A stretch of DNA of 64,000 nucleotides from Actinokineospora enzanensis DSM 44649 (lineage in GTDB: Bacteria; Actinomycetota; Actinomycetes; Mycobacteriales; Pseudonocardiaceae): contig NZ_KB894403.1 of the NCBI RefSeq assembly GCF_000374445.1, positions 25,232 to 89,231 on the forward strand, in the 5' to 3' direction. Below the pieces are notes generated by a model, which searched no databases, was not told where the DNA came from, and saw nothing but the letters and a program-made list of their open reading frames with translations. Positions 25,028 to 33,945 of this stretch are shown here, one piece after another. The position numbers and the translations under genes are program-made. Positions within the stretch are counted from its first letter, which is position 1; each line of letters begins with the position of its first letter.

Positions 25028-28000
25028 TCAGGCGGGGTGGCTGTCCGCGTGGGACGAGTGGGGGGTGGGTCGGAGATGGCGGGATCGGGTGTGCAGCTTG
25101 TCCAAGAGCCGGGTGACGTGGGACTGCACGGTGCGCCGGGGCAGTCCCAGTGCGGCCGCGATGTCTGGATTGGACAGTCCATCCGCGACCATCCCGGCGA
25201 TCTTCTCCTCCAGAGCGGACAGTGTGGTGCCCGGTGTCTCGGCGGCGTCGCCGGTGGCCAGCCAGGGCATGCGGAGGCGGGTCCGGGCGAGGTCCCACGA
25301 CGCCGAGAGGGAGCGGTAGACGGTCCTGGCCGCGGTGGCGGACGAGGTCGCGGCGTCCAGCCTGCCCCTGGCGGCCAACAGGACGGCGGCGTTCTCGGCG
25401 GCGGTGGCGGATTCCAGCGGCCGTCCGACGGCGCGGTAGTGCTTCGCCGCGTTCAGCGCGCCGGTGGGGTCGCCGGTGACCAGGGCTCGACAGTGTTCCG
25501 CCGCGGCGAACGCGCGGGCGGGCAGGACCTCGGCGGCCGCTTCCGCCTCGCAGACGGTGAGGGCGAGCCGGGCGCGGGCGCGGTCGCCCGCGTCCAGGGC
25601 GAGGCGGGTGAGGTAGGGGAGCCACTGGTGGCGGAGCATGATCCGGGCGTATTCGGGGCGCAGGATCGGGTCCAGCAGACACAGGGCCGCGCCGAGGGCA
25701 CCGCGCCGCTCCTCGGCCATGGCGGCGGCGACCAGGTGGAAGTCGCAGCTCTCCCGCTCGGACATGTTGCTGGGCGCGTAGCACTCGGCCGCGTCCAGGT
25801 GGGCGGCAGCCTCGGCCGGGTCGCCGCGGTGCACGGCCAGGAGGGCGGCGACGCCGTGCGAGAGGAGGGCGGCGGCGCCGGGTTCACGCAGGCCGTAGAA
25901 GGTGATCGCCGGGCCGTCCTCGGTGACGCCGTCGAGCTCGACCAGCGCCTCGTCCCACCGGCCGGTCCAGTAGTGGTGCACGGCGGCGGTGACGTGCATC
26001 CCGGCGGGCAGGTTGTGCCGCGCGGCGAGCTCCCTGGCCTGGCGCAACGTGGTCTCGGCCTCGACGAGCCGGTCCAGGTTCTGCAGCGTGAAGATCCGGT
26101 TGTCCATCATGTCGATCCGCTTCCCGGCCAGCTCGGCGTGTGCGTCGAGGGCCGCCACCGCGCCGTCCACATGGGACAGCGCGGCCGGGTGGTCGCGCAG
26201 CCCGGTGCTGATCAGCCACAGCGTCTGCTTGCTGTGCGCGATCGTGTAGGCATCGCCCGAGCGGATCGCCTCGGTATGCACCGCGACGGCGGTGCGCTTT
26301 GCCACGTCGAGATCGTCCAGGGAGGTGCGGTGGAAGTTCGCCATCAGCCACCGGTGCCGGGTCCGCCAGATCTCCGGGGTGCTCGGATCATCCAGCGCGG
26401 CCTGGGCGACGGTGATCGCGCCCGCGGTGTCCCCGCTCGCCTGCCGCACCGAGGCCAACAGGTGCCGCGTCTCGGCGACGTCGGTCGCGAGCGACAGCGC
26501 CAGCCCGGCCTCGGGCGGTGCCAGCTGGTTCAACCGGAACAGGGTGCGGACCAATGTCGCGTGCAATGCCGACCGTTGCACCGCGGTGGTCTCGTCGCCG
26601 TCGAGCACGGTCCGGAGCACGTCGACCGCGACCAGCGGTGCCCGGGTGGCGAGCGTCCGGTGGTGACCGACCAGCCAGTCCACGACCCAGGCGTCCGGTC
26701 GGGCACCGGCGACGTGCTCGGCCACCACCGCCACCGGCGCCTCGCGTCGGTCCAGCAGCTCCGCGGCCCGGCGGTGCAGCACGGGCCGCAGCCCGTCCGG
26801 GATGCCGTCGTAGAGCACCTGTCGGAGGAACGGGTGCCGGAAGGCGAGCCGGTCCCCGGACTCCACCACGACATTCCCCGCGATCGCCTCGGCCACCGCG
26901 TCGGCGAGGTCCATCGGTCCGTCCCCGGTCAACGCGGCCAGCTCGTCGATGCCGAACTCCTGCCCGAGCAATGCGCCCGACCGCAGCAGCTCCCGGGTCC
27001 GCGGCGTGAGGAACTCCAGGGTCCGGCGGACGGCGGCGGCCAGCGAGCGGGGCGCGTCGTCCGGCCGGTCCGGGTCGACCTCGGCGATCCCGTCCCGCAC
27101 CCGGACCGCGGCCCGACGCAGCAGCGACTCGGTCAGCTCCCGCACGTAGAGCGGGTTCCCGGCGGCGTGGTCGGTCACCTCGGTGAGCCCGGGGCCCGGC
27201 CGGGCGCCGACGAGCCGACCGACCAGCAGCGTGGTCTCCGGCGGTGTCAACGGGTCCAGCCGGATCAGCCTGCCGCCGTGCCGGTCGAGACCGCGCCGCA
27301 ACATCACCAGGTCCCGTCGGCCCTGGTCCGGCCGGGTCGCGGCGACCAGCAGCAGCGGCAGCTGCCGGGTCGCGCCCGCCAGCCGGTGCCAGAGCAGCAC
27401 ACTGGCCTCGTCGGCCCATTGCAGGTCGTCGATCACCAGGACCAGCGGGCCGGTCGTGCACGCGTCGTCCACCAGCGCCAGCAGCTCGTCGACCGGGGCG
27501 GCCAGCGGGTCCGCGCCGGGTGCGTCCGCGGGGCCCGCCGCGGCGGCCCGGCGCGGGTCGGCGGAATCCGGTTCCACGGCAAGGCATTCCATGATCGTGC
27601 GCAGCGGATGCCGCCGGTAGGACTCCTGCGCCGCGGTCCAGGCCAGCTGGCAGCCCGACCTGGCGGCGTCGCCCAGACCGACGGCCAGCAGCTCCGACTT
27701 GCCGATGCCCGGCTCGCCCTCGATCCACACCGACCGGCCACGGCCGCCGACCACATCGGACACCAGGTCGCGCAGCAGCCCCACCTCGGCCTGCCTGCCG
27801 ACATACCGGTCGAGCCGCTCGGCCCGCTGGGCGTCGTCGATCGCCCACGACGGTGCCACGCGCAGCCGCCGCGGCCGGGGAGCGCGTACCGCGCCGGACG
27901 CCACGAGCGCGCGCTGCCGCAGTTCGGACAGCACCGGACCCGGCTCCACGCCGTGCTCCTCGACCAGCGCGCGGCGCGCCTGCCGGTAGGTCTCCAGAGC

Positions 28001-28648
28001 GTCGTCCGGGCACCCGTCGGCCAGTTGCGCGCGCATGCGCAACTCGCGCAGCAACTCCCGGGCCGGGTGCCGGGCGATCAGGTCCGCCAGTTCGGCGGCG
28101 GGCTCGGCGTGTCGGCCGAGGGCGAGCGCGGCGCGGACGCGCAGCTCGGTGGCGATCAGTCGGGACTCGGCGAGATGCCGCCGCCGCGCCAGGGCGAACG
28201 GCGCGGGCACGTCGGCGTACGCCTCACCGTGCCAGAGCCGGGCCGCCTGTTCGAGCAGCGCCAGCGCGCCGTCCGGGTCCCCCGCGGACAGGAGGTTCCC
28301 GGCCCGCTCCACGGCCCGGGTGAAGACCGAGCTGTCCAGGGCGTCGTCGGCCAGCCGCAGCACGTACCCGCCCGGCGCGGACGCCAGCGACTCCCTGGCC
28401 GGGCCGAGGACCTTGCGCAGGCCGCTGACGTAGGTGTTCAGGTTGCCATCGGCACTGCCGGGCCGGGGGCCCGGCCACACCTCGTCGATCAGGTCGACCC
28501 GGGGCACGACCCGGCCCGCCCTGGCCACCAGCAGCGCGAACACCGCGCGCTGCCGGGCCGGGCCGAGTGCCAGTTCGACGTCGTCGAGCCAGGCCCGCAG
28601 CGGTCCGAGCACCTGTATCCGCAGGTTCGGGTGCGGACTCGGGGACAC
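25028..28648 (-). CDS. SARP-type BTAD/AAA/LuxR multidomain regulator
   Basis: A 1206-residue protein. Residues 1-95 are an OmpR-like winged HTH (IQVLGPLRAWLDDVELALGP...NLNTYVSGLRKVLG), 100-250 the BTAD domain (LRMRAQLADGCPDDALETYRQARR), then an AAA/STAND NTPase with Walker A WIEGEPGIGKSELLAVG (about residue 310) and Walker B LVLVIDDLQWADEA. A long helical TPR-like part leads to a C-terminal LuxR HTH (LSALEEKIAGMVADGLSNPD...RRTVQSHVTRLL). Fusion of a SARP head to a LuxR tail gives two possible DNA-binding ends. GTG 28648 has GGAG upstream. Its 5' end overlaps the upstream SARP gene out of frame by 425 nt. Confidence 0.88.
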   Translation of the reverse strand: MSPSPHPNLRIQVLGPLRAWLDDVELALGPARQRAVFALLVARAGRVVPRVDLIDEVWPGPRPGSADGNLNTYVSGLRKVLGPARESLASAPGGYVLRLADDALDSSVFTRAVERAGNLLSAGDPDGALALLEQAARLWHGEAYADVPAPFALARRRHLAESRLIATELRVRAALALGRHAEPAAELADLIARHPARELLRELRMRAQLADGCPDDALETYRQARRALVEEHGVEPGPVLSELRQRALVASGAVRAPRPRRLRVAPSWAIDDAQRAERLDRYVGRQAEVGLLRDLVSDVVGGRGRSVWIEGEPGIGKSELLAVGLGDAARSGCQLAWTAAQESYRRHPLRTIMECLAVEPDSADPRRAAAAGPADAPGADPLAAPVDELLALVDDACTTGPLVLVIDDLQWADEASVLLWHRLAGATRQLPLLLVAATRPDQGRRDLVMLRRGLDRHGGRLIRLDPLTPPETTLLVGRLVGARPGPGLTEVTDHAAGNPLYVRELTESLLRRAAVRVRDGIAEVDPDRPDDAPRSLAAAVRRTLEFLTPRTRELLRSGALLGQEFGIDELAALTGDGPMDLADAVAEAIAGNVVVESGDRLAFRHPFLRQVLYDGIPDGLRPVLHRRAAELLDRREAPVAVVAEHVAGARPDAWVVDWLVGHHRTLATRAPLVAVDVLRTVLDGDETTAVQRSALHATLVRTLFRLNQLAPPEAGLALSLATDVAETRHLLASVRQASGDTAGAITVAQAALDDPSTPEIWRTRHRWLMANFHRTSLDDLDVAKRTAVAVHTEAIRSGDAYTIAHSKQTLWLISTGLRDHPAALSHVDGAVAALDAHAELAGKRIDMMDNRIFTLQNLDRLVEAETTLRQARELAARHNLPAGMHVTAAVHHYWTGRWDEALVELDGVTEDGPAITFYGLREPGAAALLSHGVAALLAVHRGDPAEAAAHLDAAECYAPSNMSERESCDFHLVAAAMAEERRGALGAALCLLDPILRPEYARIMLRHQWLPYLTRLALDAGDRARARLALTVCEAEAAAEVLPARAFAAAEHCRALVTGDPTGALNAAKHYRAVGRPLESATAAENAAVLLAARGRLDAATSSATAARTVYRSLSASWDLARTRLRMPWLATGDAAETPGTTLSALEEKIAGMVADGLSNPDIAAALGLPRRTVQSHVTRLLDKLHTRSRHLRPTPHSSHADSHPA

Positions 28649-30017
28649 GGCCGCTCCACAGTGGATCGTCGGCCTGGGCGGCCGGAGGGGTGCGGTCGGC
28701 GGGTCCGGGGCCCGGTGCGACGGTCAGCAGCATCCGGGTCAGTGCCGACACCAGGGGGACGGGGGCGTCGTCGGCCGCGGTAGCCCGCCGCAGCAGCGCC
28801 ACCGCTGTCTCGGTGGGCAGCCCCGGGAGCTGTCGGGTGAGCCAGTCCAGCTCCCAGGAGTCCAGTGGCAGCGGACCGGCCAGGATCTGCGCCGCTACCC
28901 GCTCCGGCGGGCTGATCGGCGCCAGCACCCGGGCGAGGTGCCGGTGCGTGGCCAGCCTGATCGACGTGGGCAGGCCCGCGCACACCGACCGGCCGAGTTC
29001 CTCGTCGCGCACCGAGAGCCGGTCACCGTCGCGGACCAGCGCGCCTGCCGCGAGCGCGGCGTCGGGGCGGTCCGCGGTGATCGCGGCGAGTTCTGTGACG
29101 GTGCAACCACCGAGCAATGCCACTGTGCGCAGCACCCGCGCGCTCGCCGGGTCGGGTGTGTCGACCGCCGACTCGGTCGATTGCCCCGAGACCAGCCACG
29201 ATCGCGCCTCGACGCGGGGCAGCGCCCGCACCGAGGACAGTCCCGGATCGTCGGCGAGCACGCGCTGGTGCAGCTCGCGCAGCTCCGTGCCCGGTTCGAC
29301 CCCGAGCCGCGCCGACAGCAGTGACCTGGCCCGGCGGTACAGCTCCAGCGCCTCGACCCGTTGCCCGCGGCGCATCAGCGCCGTCATGAGCAAGGCATAG
29401 AGGTCCTCGCGCAGCGGGTGGTCGTGCACCAGGTCGGTCAGCTCGGCCACGACCTCGTCCGGCCTGCCCAGGTCCAGCAGCAGCCTGCCGCGCCGGGCCC
29501 TGGCCAGCAGCCAGGCGTCGGTGAGCCGGTGGCGTTCGGTGTCGGCGAACGGCCCCGGTACTCCGGTGAGCGGGTCACCCCGCCACAGCAGCAGGGCCGC
29601 GTCCAGGGCGGACAGTTCGGCGGTCCGGTCGCCACGGGTGCGGTGACCGTCCGCCGCACGCAGGTGGTCGTCGAATCGGTGCACGTCCACGGCATCGGCG
29701 GGCAACCGCAGGCGGTAGCCGGTGGGAGTGGTGACCAGGACCCGTCCGGGCGCCCAGGGCTTGCGGTCCGGCTCCAGCACGGCACGGAGATCACTGATGT
29801 GGGTGTGCACGATCCGCGCGGCCGACGCGGGCGGCGTGGTGCCCCACACCGCGCGCACCAGGACGTCGCGACCGACCTCCCGACCGGCACGCAATGCGAG
29901 TACACCGAGCAACGCCTGCCGCCTACCCGGACCGGGTCCGAACTCGCCGTCCGCGCGCCGCACCCGCGGTTCACCGAGCAACGCGACGCTCACCACCGGT
30001 TCATCACGGATCGTCAT
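28224..30017 (-). CDS. SARP-type regulator apparently lacking the NTPase core
   Basis: From ATG 30017 (GAGGGGG just upstream) the frame runs 597 codons. Residues 1-110 are the OmpR-like HTH (VALLGEPRVRRADGEFGPGP; IVHTHISDLRAVLEP) and 115-255 the BTAD domain. Residues about 290-440 look like the helical part that normally follows the NTPase in such regulators (LRTVALLGGCTVTELAAITA), but no Walker A or B is present between, as if the ATPase had been deleted. The last about 140 residues are Arg/Gly/Pro-rich and read the next gene out of frame, so the meaningful protein probably ends near the next start (28648). A frameshift joining the two genes cannot be excluded. Confidence 0.75.
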   Translation of the reverse strand: MTIRDEPVVSVALLGEPRVRRADGEFGPGPGRRQALLGVLALRAGREVGRDVLVRAVWGTTPPASAARIVHTHISDLRAVLEPDRKPWAPGRVLVTTPTGYRLRLPADAVDVHRFDDHLRAADGHRTRGDRTAELSALDAALLLWRGDPLTGVPGPFADTERHRLTDAWLLARARRGRLLLDLGRPDEVVAELTDLVHDHPLREDLYALLMTALMRRGQRVEALELYRRARSLLSARLGVEPGTELRELHQRVLADDPGLSSVRALPRVEARSWLVSGQSTESAVDTPDPASARVLRTVALLGGCTVTELAAITADRPDAALAAGALVRDGDRLSVRDEELGRSVCAGLPTSIRLATHRHLARVLAPISPPERVAAQILAGPLPLDSWELDWLTRQLPGLPTETAVALLRRATAADDAPVPLVSALTRMLLTVAPGPGPADRTPPAAQADDPLWSGRVPESAPEPADTGARTAAGLARRRRTGTRPGPAARGVRAAGGQGGPGRAPGRPDRRGVAGPPARQCRWQPEHLRQRPAQGPRPGQGVAGVRAGRVRAAAGRRRPGQLGLHPGRGAGREPPVRGGPGRRAGAARTGGPALAR

Positions 30018-30219
30018 CGCCCCCTCGGTGGGTGTCACCGCGCGTCGCGCGAACCGGTCGTCACAACCACTGGACCCGTGCAGCCTACCGGCGCCGCCGC
30101 CTGCTTGATCACGGAAATGAAGATCCGCTGGAGTCGGTCCGTTCACGCTATGGCTCGAAACCCGGGAGCCGCGGGTCGGACGAGCCGCAGGGGAGCGCCG
30201 TGGGCAGAGGGGAGCGGGC

Positions 30220-30840
30220 ATGGGACAGATCAAGATCGCGGTCCATTCGCCGGATCCGTTGACCCGGACGGGGGTGGCGGGCAGTCTGGGCGGCCGCGCG
30301 GAGATCGTGGTGCAGTCGGCGCAGGCGGCCGACACCGATGTGCTGGTCGTCGCGGAAGACCGGTTCACCGCCGGGGTGGCGGCGGTGCTGCGCCGGTCGG
30401 CGGCGCTGTTCGGCACACCGGTGGTGCTCGTGGCCGACGGGATCACCGAGGCGGAGCTGCTCACCGCGGTGGAGTGCCGGGTGGTCGGGGTGGTGCCGCG
30501 GTCGGCCGCGGTGGGCGACCACCTGACGCGGACAGTGCTGGCCGCGGTCCGGGGTGGCGGGGTGCTGCCTGCGAACCTGGTCCGGCAGCTGCTCACGCAC
30601 GTCGAGCAGATGCAGCGCGAGGTGCTGGCCCCGCTCGGGCTCGGCTCCACCGGCCTGACCTCGCGCGAGATCGCCGTGCTGCGGCTGATGGCCGACGGCT
30701 GCGACACCGCCGAGATCGCCGACCGGCTCAGCTACTCCGAGCGGATGATCAAGAACGTCATCCACGGCCTGACCACCCGGCTCAACCTGCGCAACCGGCC
30801 GCACGCGGTGGCCTACGCGCTGCGCTCCGGAATCATCTGA
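30220..30840 (+). CDS. LuxR-family regulator with degenerate receiver
   Basis: A 206-residue protein laid out like a NarL-type response regulator: an N-terminal Rossmann-like half (IKIAVHSPDPLTRTGVAGSL) and a C-terminal LuxR HTH (LTSREIAVLRLMADGCDTAE, then IADRLSYSERMIKNVIHGLTTRL). The acidic pocket is missing and the phosphorylation segment is degenerate (DTDVLVVAEDRF), so control by a kinase is doubtful. It is divergent from the NTPase-less SARP gene and 38 nt upstream of the sugar ABC genes, which it may regulate. Confidence 0.82.
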   Translation: MGQIKIAVHSPDPLTRTGVAGSLGGRAEIVVQSAQAADTDVLVVAEDRFTAGVAAVLRRSAALFGTPVVLVADGITEAELLTAVECRVVGVVPRSAAVGDHLTRTVLAAVRGGGVLPANLVRQLLTHVEQMQREVLAPLGLGSTGLTSREIAVLRLMADGCDTAEIADRLSYSERMIKNVIHGLTTRLNLRNRPHAVAYALRSGII

Positions 30841-30878
30841 ACACCCACGTCACACCCACGTTCGAGGAGGAGATTGCC

Positions 30879-32150
30879 GTGCGGCAACGAAGAACCACCG
30901 GATTGATCACTGCACTGTGGACGGTCCTGGCGATCGTCCTGGCAGGCTGCGCCGACACCGGCGGCGGCCGGGTCGAGATCGTCGTGGCGACCTTCGGCGA
31001 GTTCGGCTACGAGCCGCTGTTCACCGAGTACGAGCGCCTGCACCCCGACATCCACCTGGTCGGCCGGGTCAGCGACTTCGACAGCCACCACCGCGACCTG
31101 ATCACCGCGCTGGCGGTGGGTCGGGGAGCCGCGGACGTGGTGGCCGTCGAGGAGCAGTACCTGCCGAGGATGCGGCAGGTGAAGGACAAGTTCGTCGACC
31201 TGGCCACGTACGGCGCGGGGGACCTGCGGCCGCAGTGGGCGCCGTGGAAGTGGGAACAGGGACTCGCAGGCCCCACGGTGCTCGGGCTGGGCACGGACAT
31301 GGGTGGCCTGGCGATGTGCTACCGGCGTGACCTCTTCGCTGCCGCGGGCCTGCCGACCGATCGCGACGAGGTGGCCAAGCTGTGGCCCACCTGGGACGGC
31401 TACGCCGCCACCGCCGACCGGTTCGCCGAGCGCTCGCCCGGCGCGAAGTTCGTCGACTCCGCGGGCACCATCTACACCGCGATCGTCAACCAGGGCGAAC
31501 AGAACTACTTCGCCAAGGCCGACGACTCCTTCATCGGCGACACCAACCCGCGCATCCGGCGCGCCTTCGACGTCGCCGCCGGGCTGGCGACCCGGAAGCG
31601 GACCGCCGGGGTCACCACGTTCACCCAGCCCTGGAACGTGGCCATCAACCAGGGCGCCTTCGCCACGATCACCTGCCCGGCCTGGATGCTCGCCCAGATC
31701 AAGCAGTCGGGCGGCGCGGCCGGTACCGGCAACTGGGACGTCACCTCGATCCCCGAGGGCGGCGGCAACTGGGGCGGCTCGTTCCTGACCGTGCCCGCGC
31801 AGGGCGCGCACCCGCGTGAAGCCTACGAGGTGGCGCGCTGGCTGACCGCGCCCGAACAGCAGAAGGCGCTGTTCCTGCACGACGCGATCCTGCCCAGCGA
31901 ACCCGCCGTCTACCACGATCCGGCGGTGCTCGGGCACACCGACCCGTACTTCGCCGACGCCCCCGTCGGCCGGATCTTCGCCGCGTCCTCCGACCAGGTG
32001 CGGCCCAACTACCGCGGCCTGCGCGACGCCGACGTGCGGCCCAAGTTCGGGCTGGCGCTCGGCCGGGTCGAGGACGGCACGCAGAGCGTGGACGCGGCCT
32101 GGGAGCAGGCGGTGCGCGAGGCCCGGGAGACCCTGCGGTGGCCGGGGTGA
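30879..32150 (+). CDS. Sugar ABC transporter solute-binding lipoprotein
   Basis: A 423-residue protein. An N-terminal signal (RRTTGLITALWTVLAIVLAGC) ends in a lipobox LAGC, so it should be a membrane-anchored lipoprotein. The remainder is a family-1 extracellular binding fold (EIVVATFGEFGYEPLFTEYERLHPDI; NQGAFATITCPAWMLAQIKQ). GTG 30879 has GAGGAGG upstream. It overlaps the first permease gene by 13 nt. Next to a beta-glucosidase, a beta-linked gluco-oligosaccharide is a likely ligand; this is inference. Confidence 0.9.
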   Translation: MRQRRTTGLITALWTVLAIVLAGCADTGGGRVEIVVATFGEFGYEPLFTEYERLHPDIHLVGRVSDFDSHHRDLITALAVGRGAADVVAVEEQYLPRMRQVKDKFVDLATYGAGDLRPQWAPWKWEQGLAGPTVLGLGTDMGGLAMCYRRDLFAAAGLPTDRDEVAKLWPTWDGYAATADRFAERSPGAKFVDSAGTIYTAIVNQGEQNYFAKADDSFIGDTNPRIRRAFDVAAGLATRKRTAGVTTFTQPWNVAINQGAFATITCPAWMLAQIKQSGGAAGTGNWDVTSIPEGGGNWGGSFLTVPAQGAHPREAYEVARWLTAPEQQKALFLHDAILPSEPAVYHDPAVLGHTDPYFADAPVGRIFAASSDQVRPNYRGLRDADVRPKFGLALGRVEDGTQSVDAAWEQAVREARETLRWPG

Positions 32151-33043
32151 CCTCTCGCCGCCTGAACGGGGCGGTCCTGCTGGTCGCCCCGTTCGTGCTG
32201 GTGTTCGCGGTGTTCGGGGTGTTCCCGCTGCTGTACACGGCCTGGATGTCGGTGCGGCGGTGGCACCTGATCGACGGCGACCATGGCTTCGTCGGCCTGG
32301 CGAACTACGCCAGGCTGTTCGCCGACCCGGACTTCTACCACGCGCTGGGCAACACGGTCTGCATCCTGGTCGTGGCCACGGCCGTGCAGATGGTGCTTTC
32401 GTTGTGGTTGGCGGTGTTGCTCGACCGCGCGACCCGCGGCCGGGCGCTGTGGTGCTCGGTGGCGTTGCTGCCCAACGTGGTCCCGGCGGTGGCCGTCGCG
32501 CTGATCTTCGCGCAGCTGTTCGGCCGGGACTACGGCGTGGTCAACTGGCTGCTCAAGCTCGTCGGCGCCGGGCCGGTCAACTGGCAGGCGCATTCCTGGT
32601 CGGCCTACCTTGGCGTGGCCGCGATGGTCGTCTGGCGGTGGACCGGGTACAACGCGCTGCTCTGCCTGGCGGCCATGCAGACCGTGCCGCGGGAGCTGGT
32701 CGAGGCGGCCCAGCTGGACGGGGCGTCGCGGTGGCGGGTGTTCCGGTCGGTCACGTTGCCGCTGATCCGGCCGACGGTGTCGTTCACGCTGCTGATGTCG
32801 GTCGTCGGCGGCCTGCAGGTGTTCACCGAGCCGCAGCTGTTCGACGTCGCCGGGCTGTCCGGCACCGGGGGCAACGACCGGCAGTTCCAGACCGTGGTGA
32901 TGTACCTGTACGAGCAGGGCTTCGGCCGGTGGGACGCGGGCTACGCGGCGACCGTGTCGTGGTCGCTGTTCCTGCTGTGCGCGGCGTTCGGCGTGGTCAA
33001 CGCGTTCGTGTTCCGACGACCGCGGTCGGGGGCCGGACCATGA
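32138..33043 (+). CDS. Sugar ABC transporter permease 1 (MalF type)
   Basis: A 301-residue membrane protein with six hydrophobic helices. The cytoplasmic EAA loop is present as ELVEAAQLDGASRWRVFRSVTLPLIRPT, which docks to the ATPase. It starts at GTG 32138 inside the end of the binding-protein gene and overlaps permease 2 by 4 nt. No ATPase gene is in the operon; actinomycete sugar importers commonly share one MsiK-type ATPase encoded elsewhere. Confidence 0.92.
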   Translation: MAGVTSRRLNGAVLLVAPFVLVFAVFGVFPLLYTAWMSVRRWHLIDGDHGFVGLANYARLFADPDFYHALGNTVCILVVATAVQMVLSLWLAVLLDRATRGRALWCSVALLPNVVPAVAVALIFAQLFGRDYGVVNWLLKLVGAGPVNWQAHSWSAYLGVAAMVVWRWTGYNALLCLAAMQTVPRELVEAAQLDGASRWRVFRSVTLPLIRPTVSFTLLMSVVGGLQVFTEPQLFDVAGLSGTGGNDRQFQTVVMYLYEQGFGRWDAGYAATVSWSLFLLCAAFGVVNAFVFRRPRSGAGP

Positions 33044-33945
33044 TCACAGGGCGGGTGGGAGGGGGACATACAGCGCGGGTGGGAGGCAGGCACACAGCGC
33101 GGGTGGGAGGCAGGCACACAGCGCGGGTGGGAGGCAGGCACACAGGGCGTCGGGCGGCCCTGTCGGTGATGGTCCTGCTGTCGCTGTTCCCGCTCTACTG
33201 GTCGTTCGTGATGGCCACGCACGACAACTCGGCCATCGCCTCACCGGTGCCGCCCCTGCTGCCGGGTGGGCACCTGATGGCGAACCTGACCCGGATGTTC
33301 GACACCGTCGACTTCTGGGCGGCGCTGCGCAACTCGTTCCTGGTGGCGGGCATCGTGTCGGTGGCCAACGTCCTTCTGTCCACTATGGCCGGTTTTGCGT
33401 TCGCGCTGCTGCGGTTCCCCGGTCGGGACAAGCTGTTCGTCGCGGTGGTCGGCTCGATGCTGATCCCGAACCAGCTGGGCATCATCCCGATGTACCTGCT
33501 GGTGGGGGCGCTCGGCTGGCAGGACACGCTGGTCGCGGTGATCGTGCCGGGCATGGTCAGCGCGTACAGCGTGTTCTGGATGCGGCAGGTGGTCCGGGAG
33601 GCGATCTCGGCCGACCTGGTCGACGCGGCGCGGGTCGACGGTTGCTCGCCGCTGCGGATCTACCGGCACGTCGTGTTCCCCTGCCTGCGCCCGCACGCGG
33701 TGGTGCTGGCGATGCTCACGTTCATCGCCTCCTGGAACGACTTCTTCTGGCCGCTGGTCGTGCTGGACTCCAACGACACGCCGACCGTGCAGGTGGCGCT
33801 GTCGCGGTTGGCGGGCGGCTACTTCACCGACTTCTCCCTGTTGTTGACCGGGGTGACCATGGGGACGCTCCCGGTCGTCGCGTTGTTCCTGTTGTTGGCC
33901 GGACGCATAGTCGACGGCGTGTCGAGAGGTGCTATCAACCGATGA
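33040..33945 (+). CDS. Sugar ABC transporter permease 2 (MalG type) with repeat-expanded N-terminus
   Basis: A 301-residue permease with six helices and an EAA loop (DLVDAARVDGCSPLRIYRHV, then VFPCLRPHAV). Between the start Met and the first helix there are about 36 extra residues, 32 of which are four copies of an octapeptide of the type TARVGGRH, strongly basic, so the tail should stay in the cytosol. The repeat comes from a 24-bp DNA tandem array. The ATG overlaps the previous stop by 4 nt; the 3' end overlaps the glucosidase start by 4 nt, so the whole set is one operon. Confidence 0.9.
   Translation: MITGRVGGGHTARVGGRHTARVGGRHTARVGGRHTGRRAALSVMVLLSLFPLYWSFVMATHDNSAIASPVPPLLPGGHLMANLTRMFDTVDFWAALRNSFLVAGIVSVANVLLSTMAGFAFALLRFPGRDKLFVAVVGSMLIPNQLGIIPMYLLVGALGWQDTLVAVIVPGMVSAYSVFWMRQVVREAISADLVDAARVDGCSPLRIYRHVVFPCLRPHAVVLAMLTFIASWNDFFWPLVVLDSNDTPTVQVALSRLAGGYFTDFSLLLTGVTMGTLPVVALFLLLAGRIVDGVSRGAINR
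33051..33146 (+). repeat. 24-bp in-frame tandem repeat, four copies
   Basis: Four head-to-tail copies of a 24-bp unit; copies 2-4 are identical or nearly so and copy 1 has a few changes. Because 24 is a multiple of 3, gain or loss of units would change the length of the permease tail but not its frame. Confidence 0.92.

Noticed and set aside
33051-33146. CRISPR-like array
   Set aside because: The 24-bp units are directly adjacent without spacers and are translated in frame.
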